From Nitrosospira sp. (GTDB lineage: Bacteria > Pseudomonadota > Gammaproteobacteria > Burkholderiales > Nitrosomonadaceae): a stretch of DNA of 41,733 nucleotides. Numbering within the stretch: position 1 is the first letter of the stretch; every line of letters begins with the position of its first letter. The notes under the pieces are model-generated. The model worked only from the letters and a program-made list of their open reading frames with translations. It ran no database searches and was not told where the DNA came from. A program made the translations under genes and the position numbers. Where the stretch lies: NCBI GenBank assembly GCA_013697655.1, contig JACCWK010000160.1, positions 1 through 41,733 on the forward strand, in the 5' to 3' direction. Of the stretch, positions 16,161-24,924 are shown piece after piece.

Positions 16161-16717
16161 CGGGGGTGTGAGGGGGACGGATCAGATAATGATGCCGGGG
16201 CTCCAGCTATTGATTTTGAAAGCCCGGGCGCGAGTTGGGCCGGCCTTGAACAGGTCTAAGCATGAACCTGGCCGCTTCCTCTTTTCTTTATTATAGGAAC
16301 GACTTATTCAGAGGTTCCTCGGTACGTTGCATAGCTCCAATGCGGCTGTTCAGGCATCGACTACTAATGTCGCGTTGACGCGCAACCGGTTGAGTGATAG
16401 ATTTTCGACACAGAGAGGTTGTAAATTTTCCCGTCTTTTTATCGGACATGGTGTAGTTTTAGCTATTGCATTGATCGAATGTGGGCATGCGGGGAATATC
16501 AATTTCCGGCATCCTGCGCAGCCTCGCCGGTTTGAAATAATTAGGCATAGCAATCTCTGATAGATCGTCCGACGAAGTTTGCAGTAGAAGCGGAGCGTCA
16601 GCTGCGTATCCTTGGAATTGTAGACCGGGCATGATTTGCGTAGTGAGCCCTGTGGTCATCCGAGTTTTCCAGCAGCATGCCACGGAGGACTCATTCACAG
16701 GTTCCTTCAGACGACAT
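16161..16717. other. Prophage edge and non-coding region before the MutS-like gene
   Basis: On the minus strand the first 100 bases hold a short open stretch ending at 16172 with LFKAGPTRARAFKINSWSPG and a stop just before the terminator. It could be the C-terminal stub of a deleted phage structural gene, which is inference only. From about 16265 to 16717 I see no gene, RNA or repeat that I can support. The promoter of the MutS-like gene should be here. Confidence 0.4.
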
Positions 16718-18364
16718 ATGAACGATTCAACTATATCTGATTCATTCTGGAATCAGCCTCCTATCCTTTCCGTTGGCGAGCGACCCGCAGGCGTGCGAGA
16801 TACACGGCCAACTGAACTTGATACGGGCGTGCTGGACGCAAAGACCTTCGATGCGATTGAAGCCAATCAGTTATTTGATTCATTGAATCACGCGGTCACG
16901 CGCGTGGGGCAGTCAGTGATTTACCGCTCACTTTCGCGGCCGGTTTCCGATCCTGCTTTAGTTGAAAGGAAACAGGAGGCGTTACGCGAGCTGGAATCAA
17001 ATTCTGGTCTGCGGGAAGGGCTTCAGCATTTTATCGAAGCAATGGCGCCGGGAGAGGTTTCCCTTTACCAGTTACTCTACGGTACCTTTACCGGCGGTAT
17101 GGCTATCGATAATCCTAGAGGCGGAAAAGATGAGATGGAATTCAGCGGTTATGGTTACCATCAATTCATCGATGGTACCGCCTTTGCTGTTGATCTGGTA
17201 GAGGCGGCGCGTACCGTGCCACAGCCCCAAAGCGCATATCTGCGGAATTTATTTGATGCCATTAGCAGCTTCGGAAACTCTCGCACCTATGCACTGATGC
17301 GCGGGCCAGTCTACCCGATGGAAGGAAAATTCAAGACCGGGGACGAAAAGCCGCGTTATTTACCCATTGCTCGCTTCACGCCATCAATGATTAAGCCATT
17401 TCCGATGTTGCTAACATTGGCAATTGTTTGTGCAATCCTCTTTTTTTTCCAGAATGTTCTCTCCAGTTTTGGAATTTCTTATCTGGGATATGGGATACTC
17501 GTTCTGGCCGTGCCGGTTCTGCCCGTCCTTTTAATTGCAGTTGCTGCATCCGATCGCGATTCCGTAATCTATCCGCTGCGTAAGTTTTTCAAGCATAGCC
17601 CCGAGTTAGCGCGCGCACTGGATACGTTGGGCATGATCGACGAGATTCTATCTTTCCACCGCTATTCGCGGGTCTTTGGCGGCAAAATGGTGCTGCCGGA
17701 GATTCTGGAAAGCAAGCGGCATTTACTAAGCGTTACCGAAGCGAGAAATCCGCTACTTGGCAGAACCAATCTCGACTATGTTCCGAACGATATTTTACTC
17801 GATGATATTGGACGGCTACTGGTCATCACGGGACCGAATAGTGGTGGCAAGACCGCCTATTGCAAAACCGTGGTCCAGATTCAGTTATTGGGTCAGATCG
17901 GCTGTTATGTTCCCGCGACTGCGGCGTGCCTGGTACCGGCAGAACACATTTTTTACCAGGTCCCGGACCCGGGACGGTTGGATGAGGGGACGGGACGTTT
18001 CGGCCATGAATTGAAACGAACGCGCGAGGTTTTTTTCAACTCCACTCCTCGCAGTCTTGTTGTGCTGGACGAGCTTTCGGAGGGAACAACGTTCGAAGAG
18101 AAGATGGATCTGTCCGAGTATGTCCTCACTGGGTTCTATAAACTTGGAGCGAGCACATTGCTTGTTAGCCACAACCACGAATTGTGCGAGCGCTTGCACG
18201 AGAAGGGGATTGGTCATTATCTGCAAGGCGAGTTTTTGCCCCATGGTCCAACTTATCGTCTGATTCCGGGCATATCCCGAGTAAGTCATGCCGACCGTGT
18301 TGCTGCTGCCCTGGGTTTTAGCAAAGAAGATGTCGAGAAGCATCTTGCAAGACAGCCCACGTGA
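16718..18364 (+). CDS. MutS-related ATPase with internal membrane segments
   Basis: A 548-residue protein with the MutS core and ATPase domains but no mismatch-recognition N-terminus. The middle contains TFDAIEANQLFDSL and a MutS lever/clamp-like region. Two hydrophobic helices are inserted at about residues 227-275 (LLTLAIVCAILFFF and YGILVLAVPVLPVLLIAV). The ABC-type ATPase has Walker A GPNSGGKT (about 372-379), a signature-like region and Walker B LVVLDELSEGT. Membrane helices inside a MutS-like protein point to a role other than classical mismatch repair. The ATG at 16718 was preferred to an upstream in-frame ATG because sequence before it shows no conservation features. It is followed by hpnA on the same strand. 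Confidence 0.85.
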   Translation: MNDSTISDSFWNQPPILSVGERPAGVRDTRPTELDTGVLDAKTFDAIEANQLFDSLNHAVTRVGQSVIYRSLSRPVSDPALVERKQEALRELESNSGLREGLQHFIEAMAPGEVSLYQLLYGTFTGGMAIDNPRGGKDEMEFSGYGYHQFIDGTAFAVDLVEAARTVPQPQSAYLRNLFDAISSFGNSRTYALMRGPVYPMEGKFKTGDEKPRYLPIARFTPSMIKPFPMLLTLAIVCAILFFFQNVLSSFGISYLGYGILVLAVPVLPVLLIAVAASDRDSVIYPLRKFFKHSPELARALDTLGMIDEILSFHRYSRVFGGKMVLPEILESKRHLLSVTEARNPLLGRTNLDYVPNDILLDDIGRLLVITGPNSGGKTAYCKTVVQIQLLGQIGCYVPATAACLVPAEHIFYQVPDPGRLDEGTGRFGHELKRTREVFFNSTPRSLVVLDELSEGTTFEEKMDLSEYVLTGFYKLGASTLLVSHNHELCERLHEKGIGHYLQGEFLPHGPTYRLIPGISRVSHADRVAAALGFSKEDVEKHLARQPT

Positions 18365-18573
18365 TTGACGAAACAAATAACATTCTTATATGGCTTTATA
18401 TAGACAAGAACGAACACTTACTTTTGCTCTATTCCGCCTTCATATTTATCGTTTTGACTTACGCCTTCGATCGCCAATTTAAGAAGCCGCGGGGAGGGAA
18501 CAGGCGTCGGGCGTCATCTCACTGCGCGTTGCCACCGCAGCTTATAGGCTTCTTGCGTCAAGGAGCTAAATAA
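18361..18573 (+). CDS. Possible small single-pass membrane protein
   Basis: A GTG at 18361 overlaps the stop of the MutS-like gene (GTGA) and opens a 70-codon frame. It has one hydrophobic helix (LLLLYSAFIFIVLTYAF) followed by a basic tail. Position and the membrane helix make a short coupled protein plausible. The C-terminal half has no recognisable character, though, and no separate ribosome-binding site is evident. It could equally be chance reading before hpnA. Confidence 0.35.
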   Translation: MIDETNNILIWLYIDKNEHLLLLYSAFIFIVLTYAFDRQFKKPRGGNRRRASSHCALPPQLIGFLRQGAK

Positions 18574-18576
18574 GAA

Positions 18577-19602
18577 ATGAACATGATGAAATCACTGGTC
18601 ACGGGTGCGAACGGATTCATCGGTTCGGCGGTTGCACGCTGCTTATTGGATGCTGGGCACGAAGTGCGGTGCCTGGTCAGGCCGGGAAGTGATCGCAGAA
18701 ATCTTTATAAATTGCCGGTAGAAATTTCAGAAGGTGATTTACGTTCTCCCCAATCACTGAAGCGCGCAGTTACCGGTTGCGACAATTTATTTCATGTCGC
18801 CGCGGATTATCGCCTTTGGGTACCGAATCCGGAAACCATGTATGACATTAACGTACGGGGGACTCATGCGCTGATACTGGCCGCAGCTGAGGCTGGCATG
18901 AAACGCATGATATACACGAGCAGTGTGGCAACTTTGGGTGCGAATCAGGATGGCTCTCCTGTCAACGAAGAAACCCCTTCAAGTCTCGGCTCAATGACCG
19001 GGCACTATAAGCGATCAAAATTCATGGCGGAGCAAATTGTTCGGCAAATGACCGATGAACATAAGCTGCCTTTGGTGATAGTAAATCCATCTACACCGAT
19101 AGGGCCACGCGACATCAAACCCACCCCAACAGGACGTATAGTGGTGGACACCCTACGTGGACGCATGCCAGCCTATATAAATACTGGCTTGAACGTCGCG
19201 CATGCCGACGATATCGCCCATGGTCACTTGCTGGCTTATACGCATGGAAAAGCGGGAGAGCGTTATATCCTGGGGGGTGAAAACATGACTTTATTGCAGA
19301 TACTGCAGACAATAGATGAAATAAGCGGCAAGCGGATAAAGCGCTTCCACCTCCCTGTCAAATTGGTGCTACCCGCTGCCTGGCTAATGGAAAAAATGGC
19401 AATGGTGACCAACGTTGAGCCGCGTGCGACCGTGGACAGTGTACGTATGGCGAAGAAAAAGATGTTTTACTCTTGTGATAAGGCCGTACGTGACTTGGGT
19501 TATCAATATCGACCTGCGGTGGAAGCGCTTGAGGATGCGATGACCTGGTTTCAGGATAACGGTTATTGCGGCGAGTCTTCATGGGCCCGCTACAGAAAAT
19601 AA
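18577..19602 (+). CDS. hpnA: HpnA, hopanoid-associated sugar epimerase
   Basis: A 341-residue extended short-chain dehydrogenase/epimerase. The NAD-binding motif is TGANGFIG (8-15). Also visible are the DLFHVAADYRLW-type region (as NLFHVAADYRLWVPNP), the catalytic YTSS and YKRSK (Tyr-x3-Lys), and the VNPSTPIGPRDIKPTPTG segment that is highly typical of HpnA. It is thought to act on the sugar side chain of extended hopanoids, and its location in an apparent single gene away from other hpn genes is usual. AAGGAG lies about 11 bases before the ATG. Length fits the family. Confidence 0.9.
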   Translation: MNMMKSLVTGANGFIGSAVARCLLDAGHEVRCLVRPGSDRRNLYKLPVEISEGDLRSPQSLKRAVTGCDNLFHVAADYRLWVPNPETMYDINVRGTHALILAAAEAGMKRMIYTSSVATLGANQDGSPVNEETPSSLGSMTGHYKRSKFMAEQIVRQMTDEHKLPLVIVNPSTPIGPRDIKPTPTGRIVVDTLRGRMPAYINTGLNVAHADDIAHGHLLAYTHGKAGERYILGGENMTLLQILQTIDEISGKRIKRFHLPVKLVLPAAWLMEKMAMVTNVEPRATVDSVRMAKKKMFYSCDKAVRDLGYQYRPAVEALEDAMTWFQDNGYCGESSWARYRK

Positions 19603-19686
19603 GACTCTGGACTGCATCAGAAGATAGCCTGCTTAGCTGTATTCCGATTTTTCCTGGGAGGCGGCAAATCCCCACAAGCCCACACC

Positions 19687-19950
19687 TTACCGCGCGAATT
19701 TCCGTACTACTGTCATCAGCTCATCAATTGCTTCATCGCCTTTTCCTGATTTGATAGCGCCTTGCATGCAACCGTGGGTATGATTCTCCAATAACAGCAT
19801 GGCAACAGCGTCAAGCGCAGACTGCAGTGCGGATACCTGATTCAGGATGTCGACACAATAACGATCTTCCAGTATCATTTTGTTGACGCCGCGCACTTGG
19901 CCTTCAATACGGTTAAGGCGCCGTATCAGGGCTTCTTTGTCTGGCTGCAC
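19687..19950 (-). CDS. csoR: CsoR-type (DUF156) copper-sensing repressor
   Basis: About 87-95 residues of the CsoR/RcnR/FrmR family: [37 protein letters not shown], then [11 protein letters not shown]. The Cys of YCVDIL and the His and Cys of HTHGC give the C-H-C ligand set of Cu(I) sensors. The start is uncertain. Family-like residues ([12 protein letters not shown]) extend upstream of the GTG at 19950, but there is no ATG. A CTG at 19974 sits where the start is expected, 5 bases from the copZ stop. The gene ends the copA-copZ-csoR operon and would release the operon when copper rises. Confidence 0.85.
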   Translation of the reverse strand: MQPDKEALIRRLNRIEGQVRGVNKMILEDRYCVDILNQVSALQSALDAVAMLLLENHTHGCMQGAIKSGKGDEAIDELMTVVRKFAR

Positions 19951-19978
19951 TACTGTCTGAGGTGCATGACACAGAGCC

Positions 19979-20191
19979 TTACCAGGTGACGACTTCAAAA
20001 CCCGCCCCCGTAATCGCGTCCTTGAACTGATCAGCGTTAGTTGTGGCAGCATCGTACTGAATAGTGACCTGCTTCTGTTCGAGGGAAACATCTGCACTGC
20101 CCACCCCAGGTATCTTTTCCAGTACATTCTTCACACTATTGACGCATCCCATGCAGGTCATTCCCTTGATTTCTATGACTTTCGTTTGCAT
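19979..20191 (-). CDS. copZ: CopZ copper chaperone (HMA domain)
   Basis: A 70-residue single heavy-metal-associated domain with the Cu(I) motif MTCMGC near residue 11 and the family's [11 protein letters not shown] and VTIQYD segments. It would carry Cu(I) in the cytoplasm to CopA. A strong AGAAGGAG lies upstream of the ATG. It is transcribed between copA and csoR in one operon, 67 bases after copA. Confidence 0.93.
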   Translation of the reverse strand: MQTKVIEIKGMTCMGCVNSVKNVLEKIPGVGSADVSLEQKQVTIQYDAATTNADQFKDAITGAGFEVVTW

Positions 20192-20258
20192 TTTATGACT
20201 CCTTCTAGTAAGTTAATTTAATGAACAGCCTAGCAGACTCCTGCAGTTTCAGGAATTC

Positions 20259-22652
20259 CTAAGTACCCGGCCGCCACCGTTTCAGCAACAATGAATTGCT
20301 GATCACCGATACCGAACTCATCGCCATTGCTGCCCCTGCAATAACAGGATTAAGCATTCCTATTGCAGCCAGCGGTATACCCAGCACATTGTAGATAAAG
20401 GCAAAAAATAGATTCTGGCGGATTTTCTTCAGCGTGGCGTGTGAGAGCGAGATCGCGTCGGCAACACTCATCAAATCATTACGCATAAGGGTGATGTCGG
20501 CGGTTTCAATCGCCACGTCGGAGCCCGCACCGATGGCAAAGCTTACATCGGCTGCGGCCAATGCCGGGGCATCGTTGATGCCATCGCCTACCATGCCGGT
20601 AAATTTACCATTAGCCTTCATTTTTCGCACTTCGGTTGCCTTGTCTTGTGGCAGCACCTCGGCGCGATAAGTGGTAATGCCCACTTGCCTGGCAATGGCG
20701 GCTGCGGTGGCGGCGTTATCGCCGGTCAGCATCATTACTTCAATACCCATCGATTGCAGTCGCGCTACCGCTTTGGCGGACGTGCTGCGCAACCGGTCGG
20801 CGATAGCGAGATAGCCGAGCACTTTCGGCGTGCCATTGGATGCAATGGCTACACCTATGACGGTTTTGCCTTCGGCCTGGAGAGCAGCTACTGAACTATC
20901 ATCAATCAGAGCGCCATGTTCCCGCAGAAATTTGGGCGAACCGAGAATATATTCATCCCCATCAATGCGGGCAGTGATCCCGCTACCGGTGATGGCGGTG
21001 AAATCGCTCACGCCTTGCGGGCGGATATTCATGCCCTCAGCGCGCTCCATTACCGCCTTTGCAAGAGGATGTTCGGAGCCTTGCTCAAGTGTTGAAGCGG
21101 CTTGCATCAGGGCGTGCTCTGTAACTGATCCGGTTGGAACAATATCCGTAACTGCCGGTTTTCCCTCCGTGAGCGTGCCGGTTTTGTCCACGATCAGAAT
21201 CTGAATTTTTTCTGCCTGCTCCAGCGCGGTGGCATTTTTTACCAGCACGCCGGCTTGCGCGCCGCGTCCTGCTCCAACTGCGATTGCGGTTGGTGTCGCC
21301 AATCCCAATGCGCAGGGGCAGGCGATGACCAGTACCGCCACGGCGTTGATCAGCGCTGGAACAAATTCACCTGTCAGCCACCATGTGATGATCAGGGTCA
21401 TCATACTGATGATCACTACCACCGGTACAAATATGCCCGAAATGATGTCTGCCAATCGCTGGATCGGCGCCTTGGAGCCCTGCGCTTCCTCCACCAGATG
21501 AATGATTGCTGCTAGCTGCGTATGGGCGCCGACGCTGGTGGCGCGGCACTTGAGCAGGCCCTGCTGATTCGTGGTTGCCGCATAGACTTTGGCCCCCGGC
21601 TGTTTTGCGACAGGAAGGCTCTCGCCAGTCAGCATTGCCTCATTCACATCGGAGGCCCCTTCGATGACAATGCCGTCCACGGGCAGATTCTCACCCGGAC
21701 GCACGATAAAAATATCGCTCACCTTGATGGAGCCTGCGTCCACTTCGATGATCTCACCATCGCGCTCTATCCGGGCGGTTTTGGGCTGCAGTCTGATGAG
21801 TTCTTCAATGGCCGCCGAAGTTCTGCCCTTGGCACGGGCTTCCATCAGCTTGCCCAGCAGCACCAGGGTGATAATGGCGGCGCTTGCCTCGAAATAAACA
21901 TGCTGATCCAGCACCAGCAACGTTACGACCACGCTGAAAAAGTATGCCATGCTGGTACCCAGAGCGACCAGCACATCCATGTTGGCCCCACCCCCGCGTA
22001 ATGCATGCCATGCGGCAATATAGAAGCGCTTGCCCACCCAGAACTGTACCGGAGTTGCGAGCAGCCACTGCAGCCAGCGCGGCAGGAATTCTGCATGATC
22101 GCCCCAGAACATGGGCCCCATCTGTAACACCAGCGGCAGGGTTAGCGCGGCCGAAATCCAGAACATGCGAAGCTCTGCATGGTAAACGGCAAGCCTTCGG
22201 GTTTTCTCTTCGGCGCGCATGGTTTCGCTGATTTCGCTGGCACTATAGCCTGCCTTGGCGACGGCGGCGATCAGGGCATCCACCATTGTCATGCCGGGGC
22301 TCAAGTTGATGTGGGCTATTTCCGTGGCCAGATTGACGGTGGCAACGACACCAGGAAGCTTGTTCAGCACTTTCTCAATACGCCCGCTGCACGTCGCACA
22401 GGTCATTCCGCTGATTTGAAGTTGTACCGTTTTCGGAGTGACGTGAAACCCGGCTTTCTCGATGGAGCGAACCAATTCTTCGGGTAGAGTGGTGGCGTCA
22501 TCAAACTTCACGTGCGCCCTTTCGCTGGCAAAGTTGACCGCCGCATGGACGCCGGGTAGTTTATTCAGGTTCTTCTCGATGCGCGTCGCACAGGCTGAGC
22601 AGGTCATGCCTTCGATAGGCAGCTCTATGTGCTTGAGAGTCAATGAATGCAT
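20259..22652 (-). CDS. copA: CopA, Cu(I)-exporting P1B-type ATPase
   Basis: A 797-residue pump with two N-terminal HMA domains (MTCSAC with C18/C21 and MTCATC with C85/C88). Transmembrane helices follow, then the TGES actuator motif (MLTGESLPV), the intramembrane CPC metal site (445-447), the phosphorylation motif DKTGT (D489), the nucleotide-binding HP (SEHPLAKAV) and the hinge GDGINDAPAL. Full length for the family. It exports cytoplasmic Cu(I) to the periplasm with ATP. It is the first gene of copA-copZ-csoR. An imperfect ATACC-N9-GGTTA repeat at 22655-22673, directly before the start, may be the CsoR operator (weak inference). Confidence 0.95.
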   Translation of the reverse strand: MHSLTLKHIELPIEGMTCSACATRIEKNLNKLPGVHAAVNFASERAHVKFDDATTLPEELVRSIEKAGFHVTPKTVQLQISGMTCATCSGRIEKVLNKLPGVVATVNLATEIAHINLSPGMTMVDALIAAVAKAGYSASEISETMRAEEKTRRLAVYHAELRMFWISAALTLPLVLQMGPMFWGDHAEFLPRWLQWLLATPVQFWVGKRFYIAAWHALRGGGANMDVLVALGTSMAYFFSVVVTLLVLDQHVYFEASAAIITLVLLGKLMEARAKGRTSAAIEELIRLQPKTARIERDGEIIEVDAGSIKVSDIFIVRPGENLPVDGIVIEGASDVNEAMLTGESLPVAKQPGAKVYAATTNQQGLLKCRATSVGAHTQLAAIIHLVEEAQGSKAPIQRLADIISGIFVPVVVIISMMTLIITWWLTGEFVPALINAVAVLVIACPCALGLATPTAIAVGAGRGAQAGVLVKNATALEQAEKIQILIVDKTGTLTEGKPAVTDIVPTGSVTEHALMQAASTLEQGSEHPLAKAVMERAEGMNIRPQGVSDFTAITGSGITARIDGDEYILGSPKFLREHGALIDDSSVAALQAEGKTVIGVAIASNGTPKVLGYLAIADRLRSTSAKAVARLQSMGIEVMMLTGDNAATAAAIARQVGITTYRAEVLPQDKATEVRKMKANGKFTGMVGDGINDAPALAAADVSFAIGAGSDVAIETADITLMRNDLMSVADAISLSHATLKKIRQNLFFAFIYNVLGIPLAAIGMLNPVIAGAAMAMSSVSVISNSLLLKRWRPGT

Positions 22653-22807
22653 AAATACCTGGCGTCCTGGTTAGAAAACTAATGAAGGTCAACTTACTTG
22701 GCGGCTATCGGGAATATTCGCCCTCGCTATCGGCCACCCTTACTTGATTCAACTGATTCAATGTGACTATCCGCTGGGGTTACCTGCTGCCAGCGGGACG
22801 ACAAGAG

Positions 22808-23229
22808 TTAAAGTCGTAACCCCGACCCGGTCAGTTTGAGTCCCCGATTCGCTATCATCAAGCCCATGGCGATAACCAGAATTGCCGAAACGAGTACTAG
22901 CTGGTGCATGACGCTTCGTGATACGCTGCTGGCAATCAGGCCGAAGCTCAAGAGCGGCAACAGGGTGCCCAAGCCGAAGACAGCATCGTAGCGTCTTCTT
23001 CGGCACTTCCGGTGCCAGCAGCCATGATGTACATGGCCTGCAAGGGGCCGCAACCCAACATCAAACCGTTCAGCAGCCCGATCTTGAGTGGACTGCGCTG
23101 GCCTCTTAACTCATTCGCAACACCTTTCGTCACGAAGTGAGGCAAACAGAAGGTGAAGCCGCGCAGTACCGGAAACACGTTTAGCATTTTCAGGCCGTAA
23201 ATAATAACGAAAATGCTGGGAGCAAGGTG
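22808..23229 (-). pseudogene. TauE/SafE-like (UreH-type) permease, truncated and frameshifted
   Basis: Two frames join to give the C-terminal part of a sulfite exporter TauE/SafE-type membrane protein. The first has SIFVIIYGLKMLNVFPVLRG, then LLNGLMLGCGPLQAMYIMAA and GTGSAEEDATML. After a one-base loss near 22985 it continues as FGLGTLLPLLSFGLIASSV and VLVSAILVIAMGLMIANRGL to a TAA at 22808. Roughly the first 90 residues expected of the family are missing, although a promoter with operators lies only about 35 bases upstream of the remnant. The gene was therefore inactivated by an internal deletion plus a frameshift. The family transports sulfur oxyanions or assists metal and cytochrome assembly. 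Confidence 0.8.
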
Positions 23230-23262
23230 AACTTGAGATATCTCTCGATTCCAGACAGTCTC

Positions 23263-23291
23263 ACGATATACCTGATGGGGGTATAAGTCAA
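23263..23291 (-). promoter_or_regulatory. Sigma70-type promoter of the broken TauE/SafE gene
   Basis: Read on the minus strand, TTGACT (23291-23286) is followed after exactly 17 bases by TATCGT (23268-23263). The spacer is filled by one of the two operator-like palindromes, an arrangement typical of a repressor-controlled promoter. The match to the -35 box is strong and to the -10 box moderate. Confidence 0.55.
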
Positions 23292-23307
23292 TACCCTTAG
23301 TGGGTAT
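23268..23307. promoter_or_regulatory. Tandem CsoR/CstR-type operators (two 17-bp palindromes)
   Basis: ATACCTGATGGGGGTAT (23268-23284) and ATACCCTTAGTGGGTAT (23291-23307) are two inverted repeats of the form ATACCn...nGGTAT, 23 bp apart centre to centre. Operators of DUF156-family repressors (CsoR, CstR, RcnR, FrmR) have this character: G/C runs flanked by AT ends. One site fills the promoter spacer and the other abuts the -35 box. The regulator could be the csoR product 3 kb away or another DUF156 protein outside the window. Confidence 0.6.
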
Positions 23308-23381
23308 GTGGCGAATAGGATAATGCAGAAACAACCATATAAAGATCAAAGCTGACCTGACACTCAGAAAACCCGGTGCAA

Positions 23382-24911
23382 TCAGTCTTCCCGCCGTAAT
23401 TGCGGAAACAGAATGACATCGCGAATGCTTGGGCTGTCGGTGAAGAGCATAACCAAACGGTCTATCCCGATACCTTCGCCTGCGGTAGGGGGCAGGCCAT
23501 ATTCCAGAGCCCGTATATAATCGGCGTCATAGTGCATTGCCTCGGAATCGCCCGCTTCCTTGGCTTGGGCCTGTTCGAGGAAACGCGCCGCCTGATCCTC
23601 GGGGTCGTTCAATTCGGAAAAGCCATTGGCGATTTCACGGCCGGCAATGTAGAGTTCGAACCTGTCGGTTATTGCGGGATTGGCGTCGTTGCGTCGGGCA
23701 AGGGGGGAAACCTCCGCCGGATAATCAATGATAAAAGTCGGTTCAAACAGTAAATGCTCGGTAACTGCATCGAAAAGCGAAAGCTGTAATCCCCCAATGC
23801 CATCTTCTGGCTTGAAAGCAATATTTCCAAGTCGCATCGCTGTAATTAGCCACTCACGGCTGCCAAGTTGCGTATCGGTGTATTGCGGATGAAATTTTTG
23901 GATAGCCTGGGTAATGGTGAGCCGCTCGAATGGTTGTGCAAGATCGATTTCCCGGCCCTGGTAGGTGATTTTAGTAGAACCTAAAACTTTTAGGGCTACT
24001 TCCCGCAGCATGATTTCAGTGAAGTCCATCAGATAGGCATAATCTTGATAGGCTTCATAAAATTCCAGCATGGTAAATTCCGGATTATGCCGTGTGGAGA
24101 TTCCCTCATTTCTGAAATTTCGATTTACTTCAAATACTTTTTCCATGCCGCCTACTACCAGGCGTTTCAAATAAAGCTCAGGTGCTATGCGCAGATACAA
24201 GCCCATGTCGAGCGCATTGTGATGGGTGGTAAAAGGCCTTGCCGTCGCGCCCCCCGGGATAGGGTGCATCATCGGGGTTTCCACTTCCAGATAGCCGTGC
24301 GCGGTAAAGAATTCACGAATGGACTGGATGATTCCGGATCGGATTATAAATACCTTCCGGCTATCTTCGTTAGTGATCAGATCGAGATAACGCTGGCGGT
24401 ATTTCTGTTCCTGATCGGTCAGGCCGTGAAATTTTTCCGGAAGGGGTCGCAGGGACTTTGTCAGCAGCCGCAGATCTGTGACGCGTACCGATAGCTCCCC
24501 GGTTCTCGTTCGGAATAACGTACCTTGCGCGCCCAGGATATCGCCCAGGTCATAATGCTTGAATGCTTCGTGAGTCGCCGCACCGGCTATGTCGCTGGCG
24601 ATGTAGAGTTGTATGCGTCCGCCCATATCCTGGATGGTGGCGAAACTTGCTTTGCCCATCACACGCTTCAGCATCATGCGTCCCGCAACATTTACGTTCT
24701 TTGATGCCGCTTCCAGCATTTCGTTGGAATGCTCGCTATATTGCCGGTGAATATCCAGGGAATAATCTTTGCGGCGGAAGTCATTGGGAAATGCGTTGCC
24801 CGCTTTGCGCAGCACCTGCAACTTGGCACGTCGCTCGTCGACCAGCTTGGTTTCTGCGTGAAGCTGATCAGGGGTTTCGTCAAGGCTTCTTTCTAAAGTG
24901 TCATCCGTCAC
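23382..24911 (-). CDS. lysS: Lysyl-tRNA synthetase, class II
   Basis: A 509-residue class II synthetase. The N-terminal OB-fold tRNA-binding domain contains [19 protein letters not shown]. The catalytic domain has [41 protein letters not shown] (motif 2) and [13 protein letters not shown] (motif 3), ending in QLRRED. It charges tRNA-Lys in the cytoplasm. Translation starts at GTG 24911 with AAAGGAG upstream, 13 bases after the prfB stop. The prfB-lysS order matches the conserved arrangement in E. coli and many proteobacteria. Confidence 0.96.
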   Translation of the reverse strand: MTDDTLERSLDETPDQLHAETKLVDERRAKLQVLRKAGNAFPNDFRRKDYSLDIHRQYSEHSNEMLEAASKNVNVAGRMMLKRVMGKASFATIQDMGGRIQLYIASDIAGAATHEAFKHYDLGDILGAQGTLFRTRTGELSVRVTDLRLLTKSLRPLPEKFHGLTDQEQKYRQRYLDLITNEDSRKVFIIRSGIIQSIREFFTAHGYLEVETPMMHPIPGGATARPFTTHHNALDMGLYLRIAPELYLKRLVVGGMEKVFEVNRNFRNEGISTRHNPEFTMLEFYEAYQDYAYLMDFTEIMLREVALKVLGSTKITYQGREIDLAQPFERLTITQAIQKFHPQYTDTQLGSREWLITAMRLGNIAFKPEDGIGGLQLSLFDAVTEHLLFEPTFIIDYPAEVSPLARRNDANPAITDRFELYIAGREIANGFSELNDPEDQAARFLEQAQAKEAGDSEAMHYDADYIRALEYGLPPTAGEGIGIDRLVMLFTDSPSIRDVILFPQLRRED

Positions 24912-24924
24912 TATCCGCTCTCCT

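Noticed and set aside
16459-16698. Possible transposase-like start (MPNYFKP) on the minus strand before the MutS-like gene
   Set aside because: The resemblance to REP-associated transposases stops after four residues; nothing else supports it.
22655-22673. ATACC-N9-GGTTA as the copA operator
   Set aside because: Only partly palindromic and overlapping the ribosome-binding site; mentioned under copA but too weak to call as a separate site.
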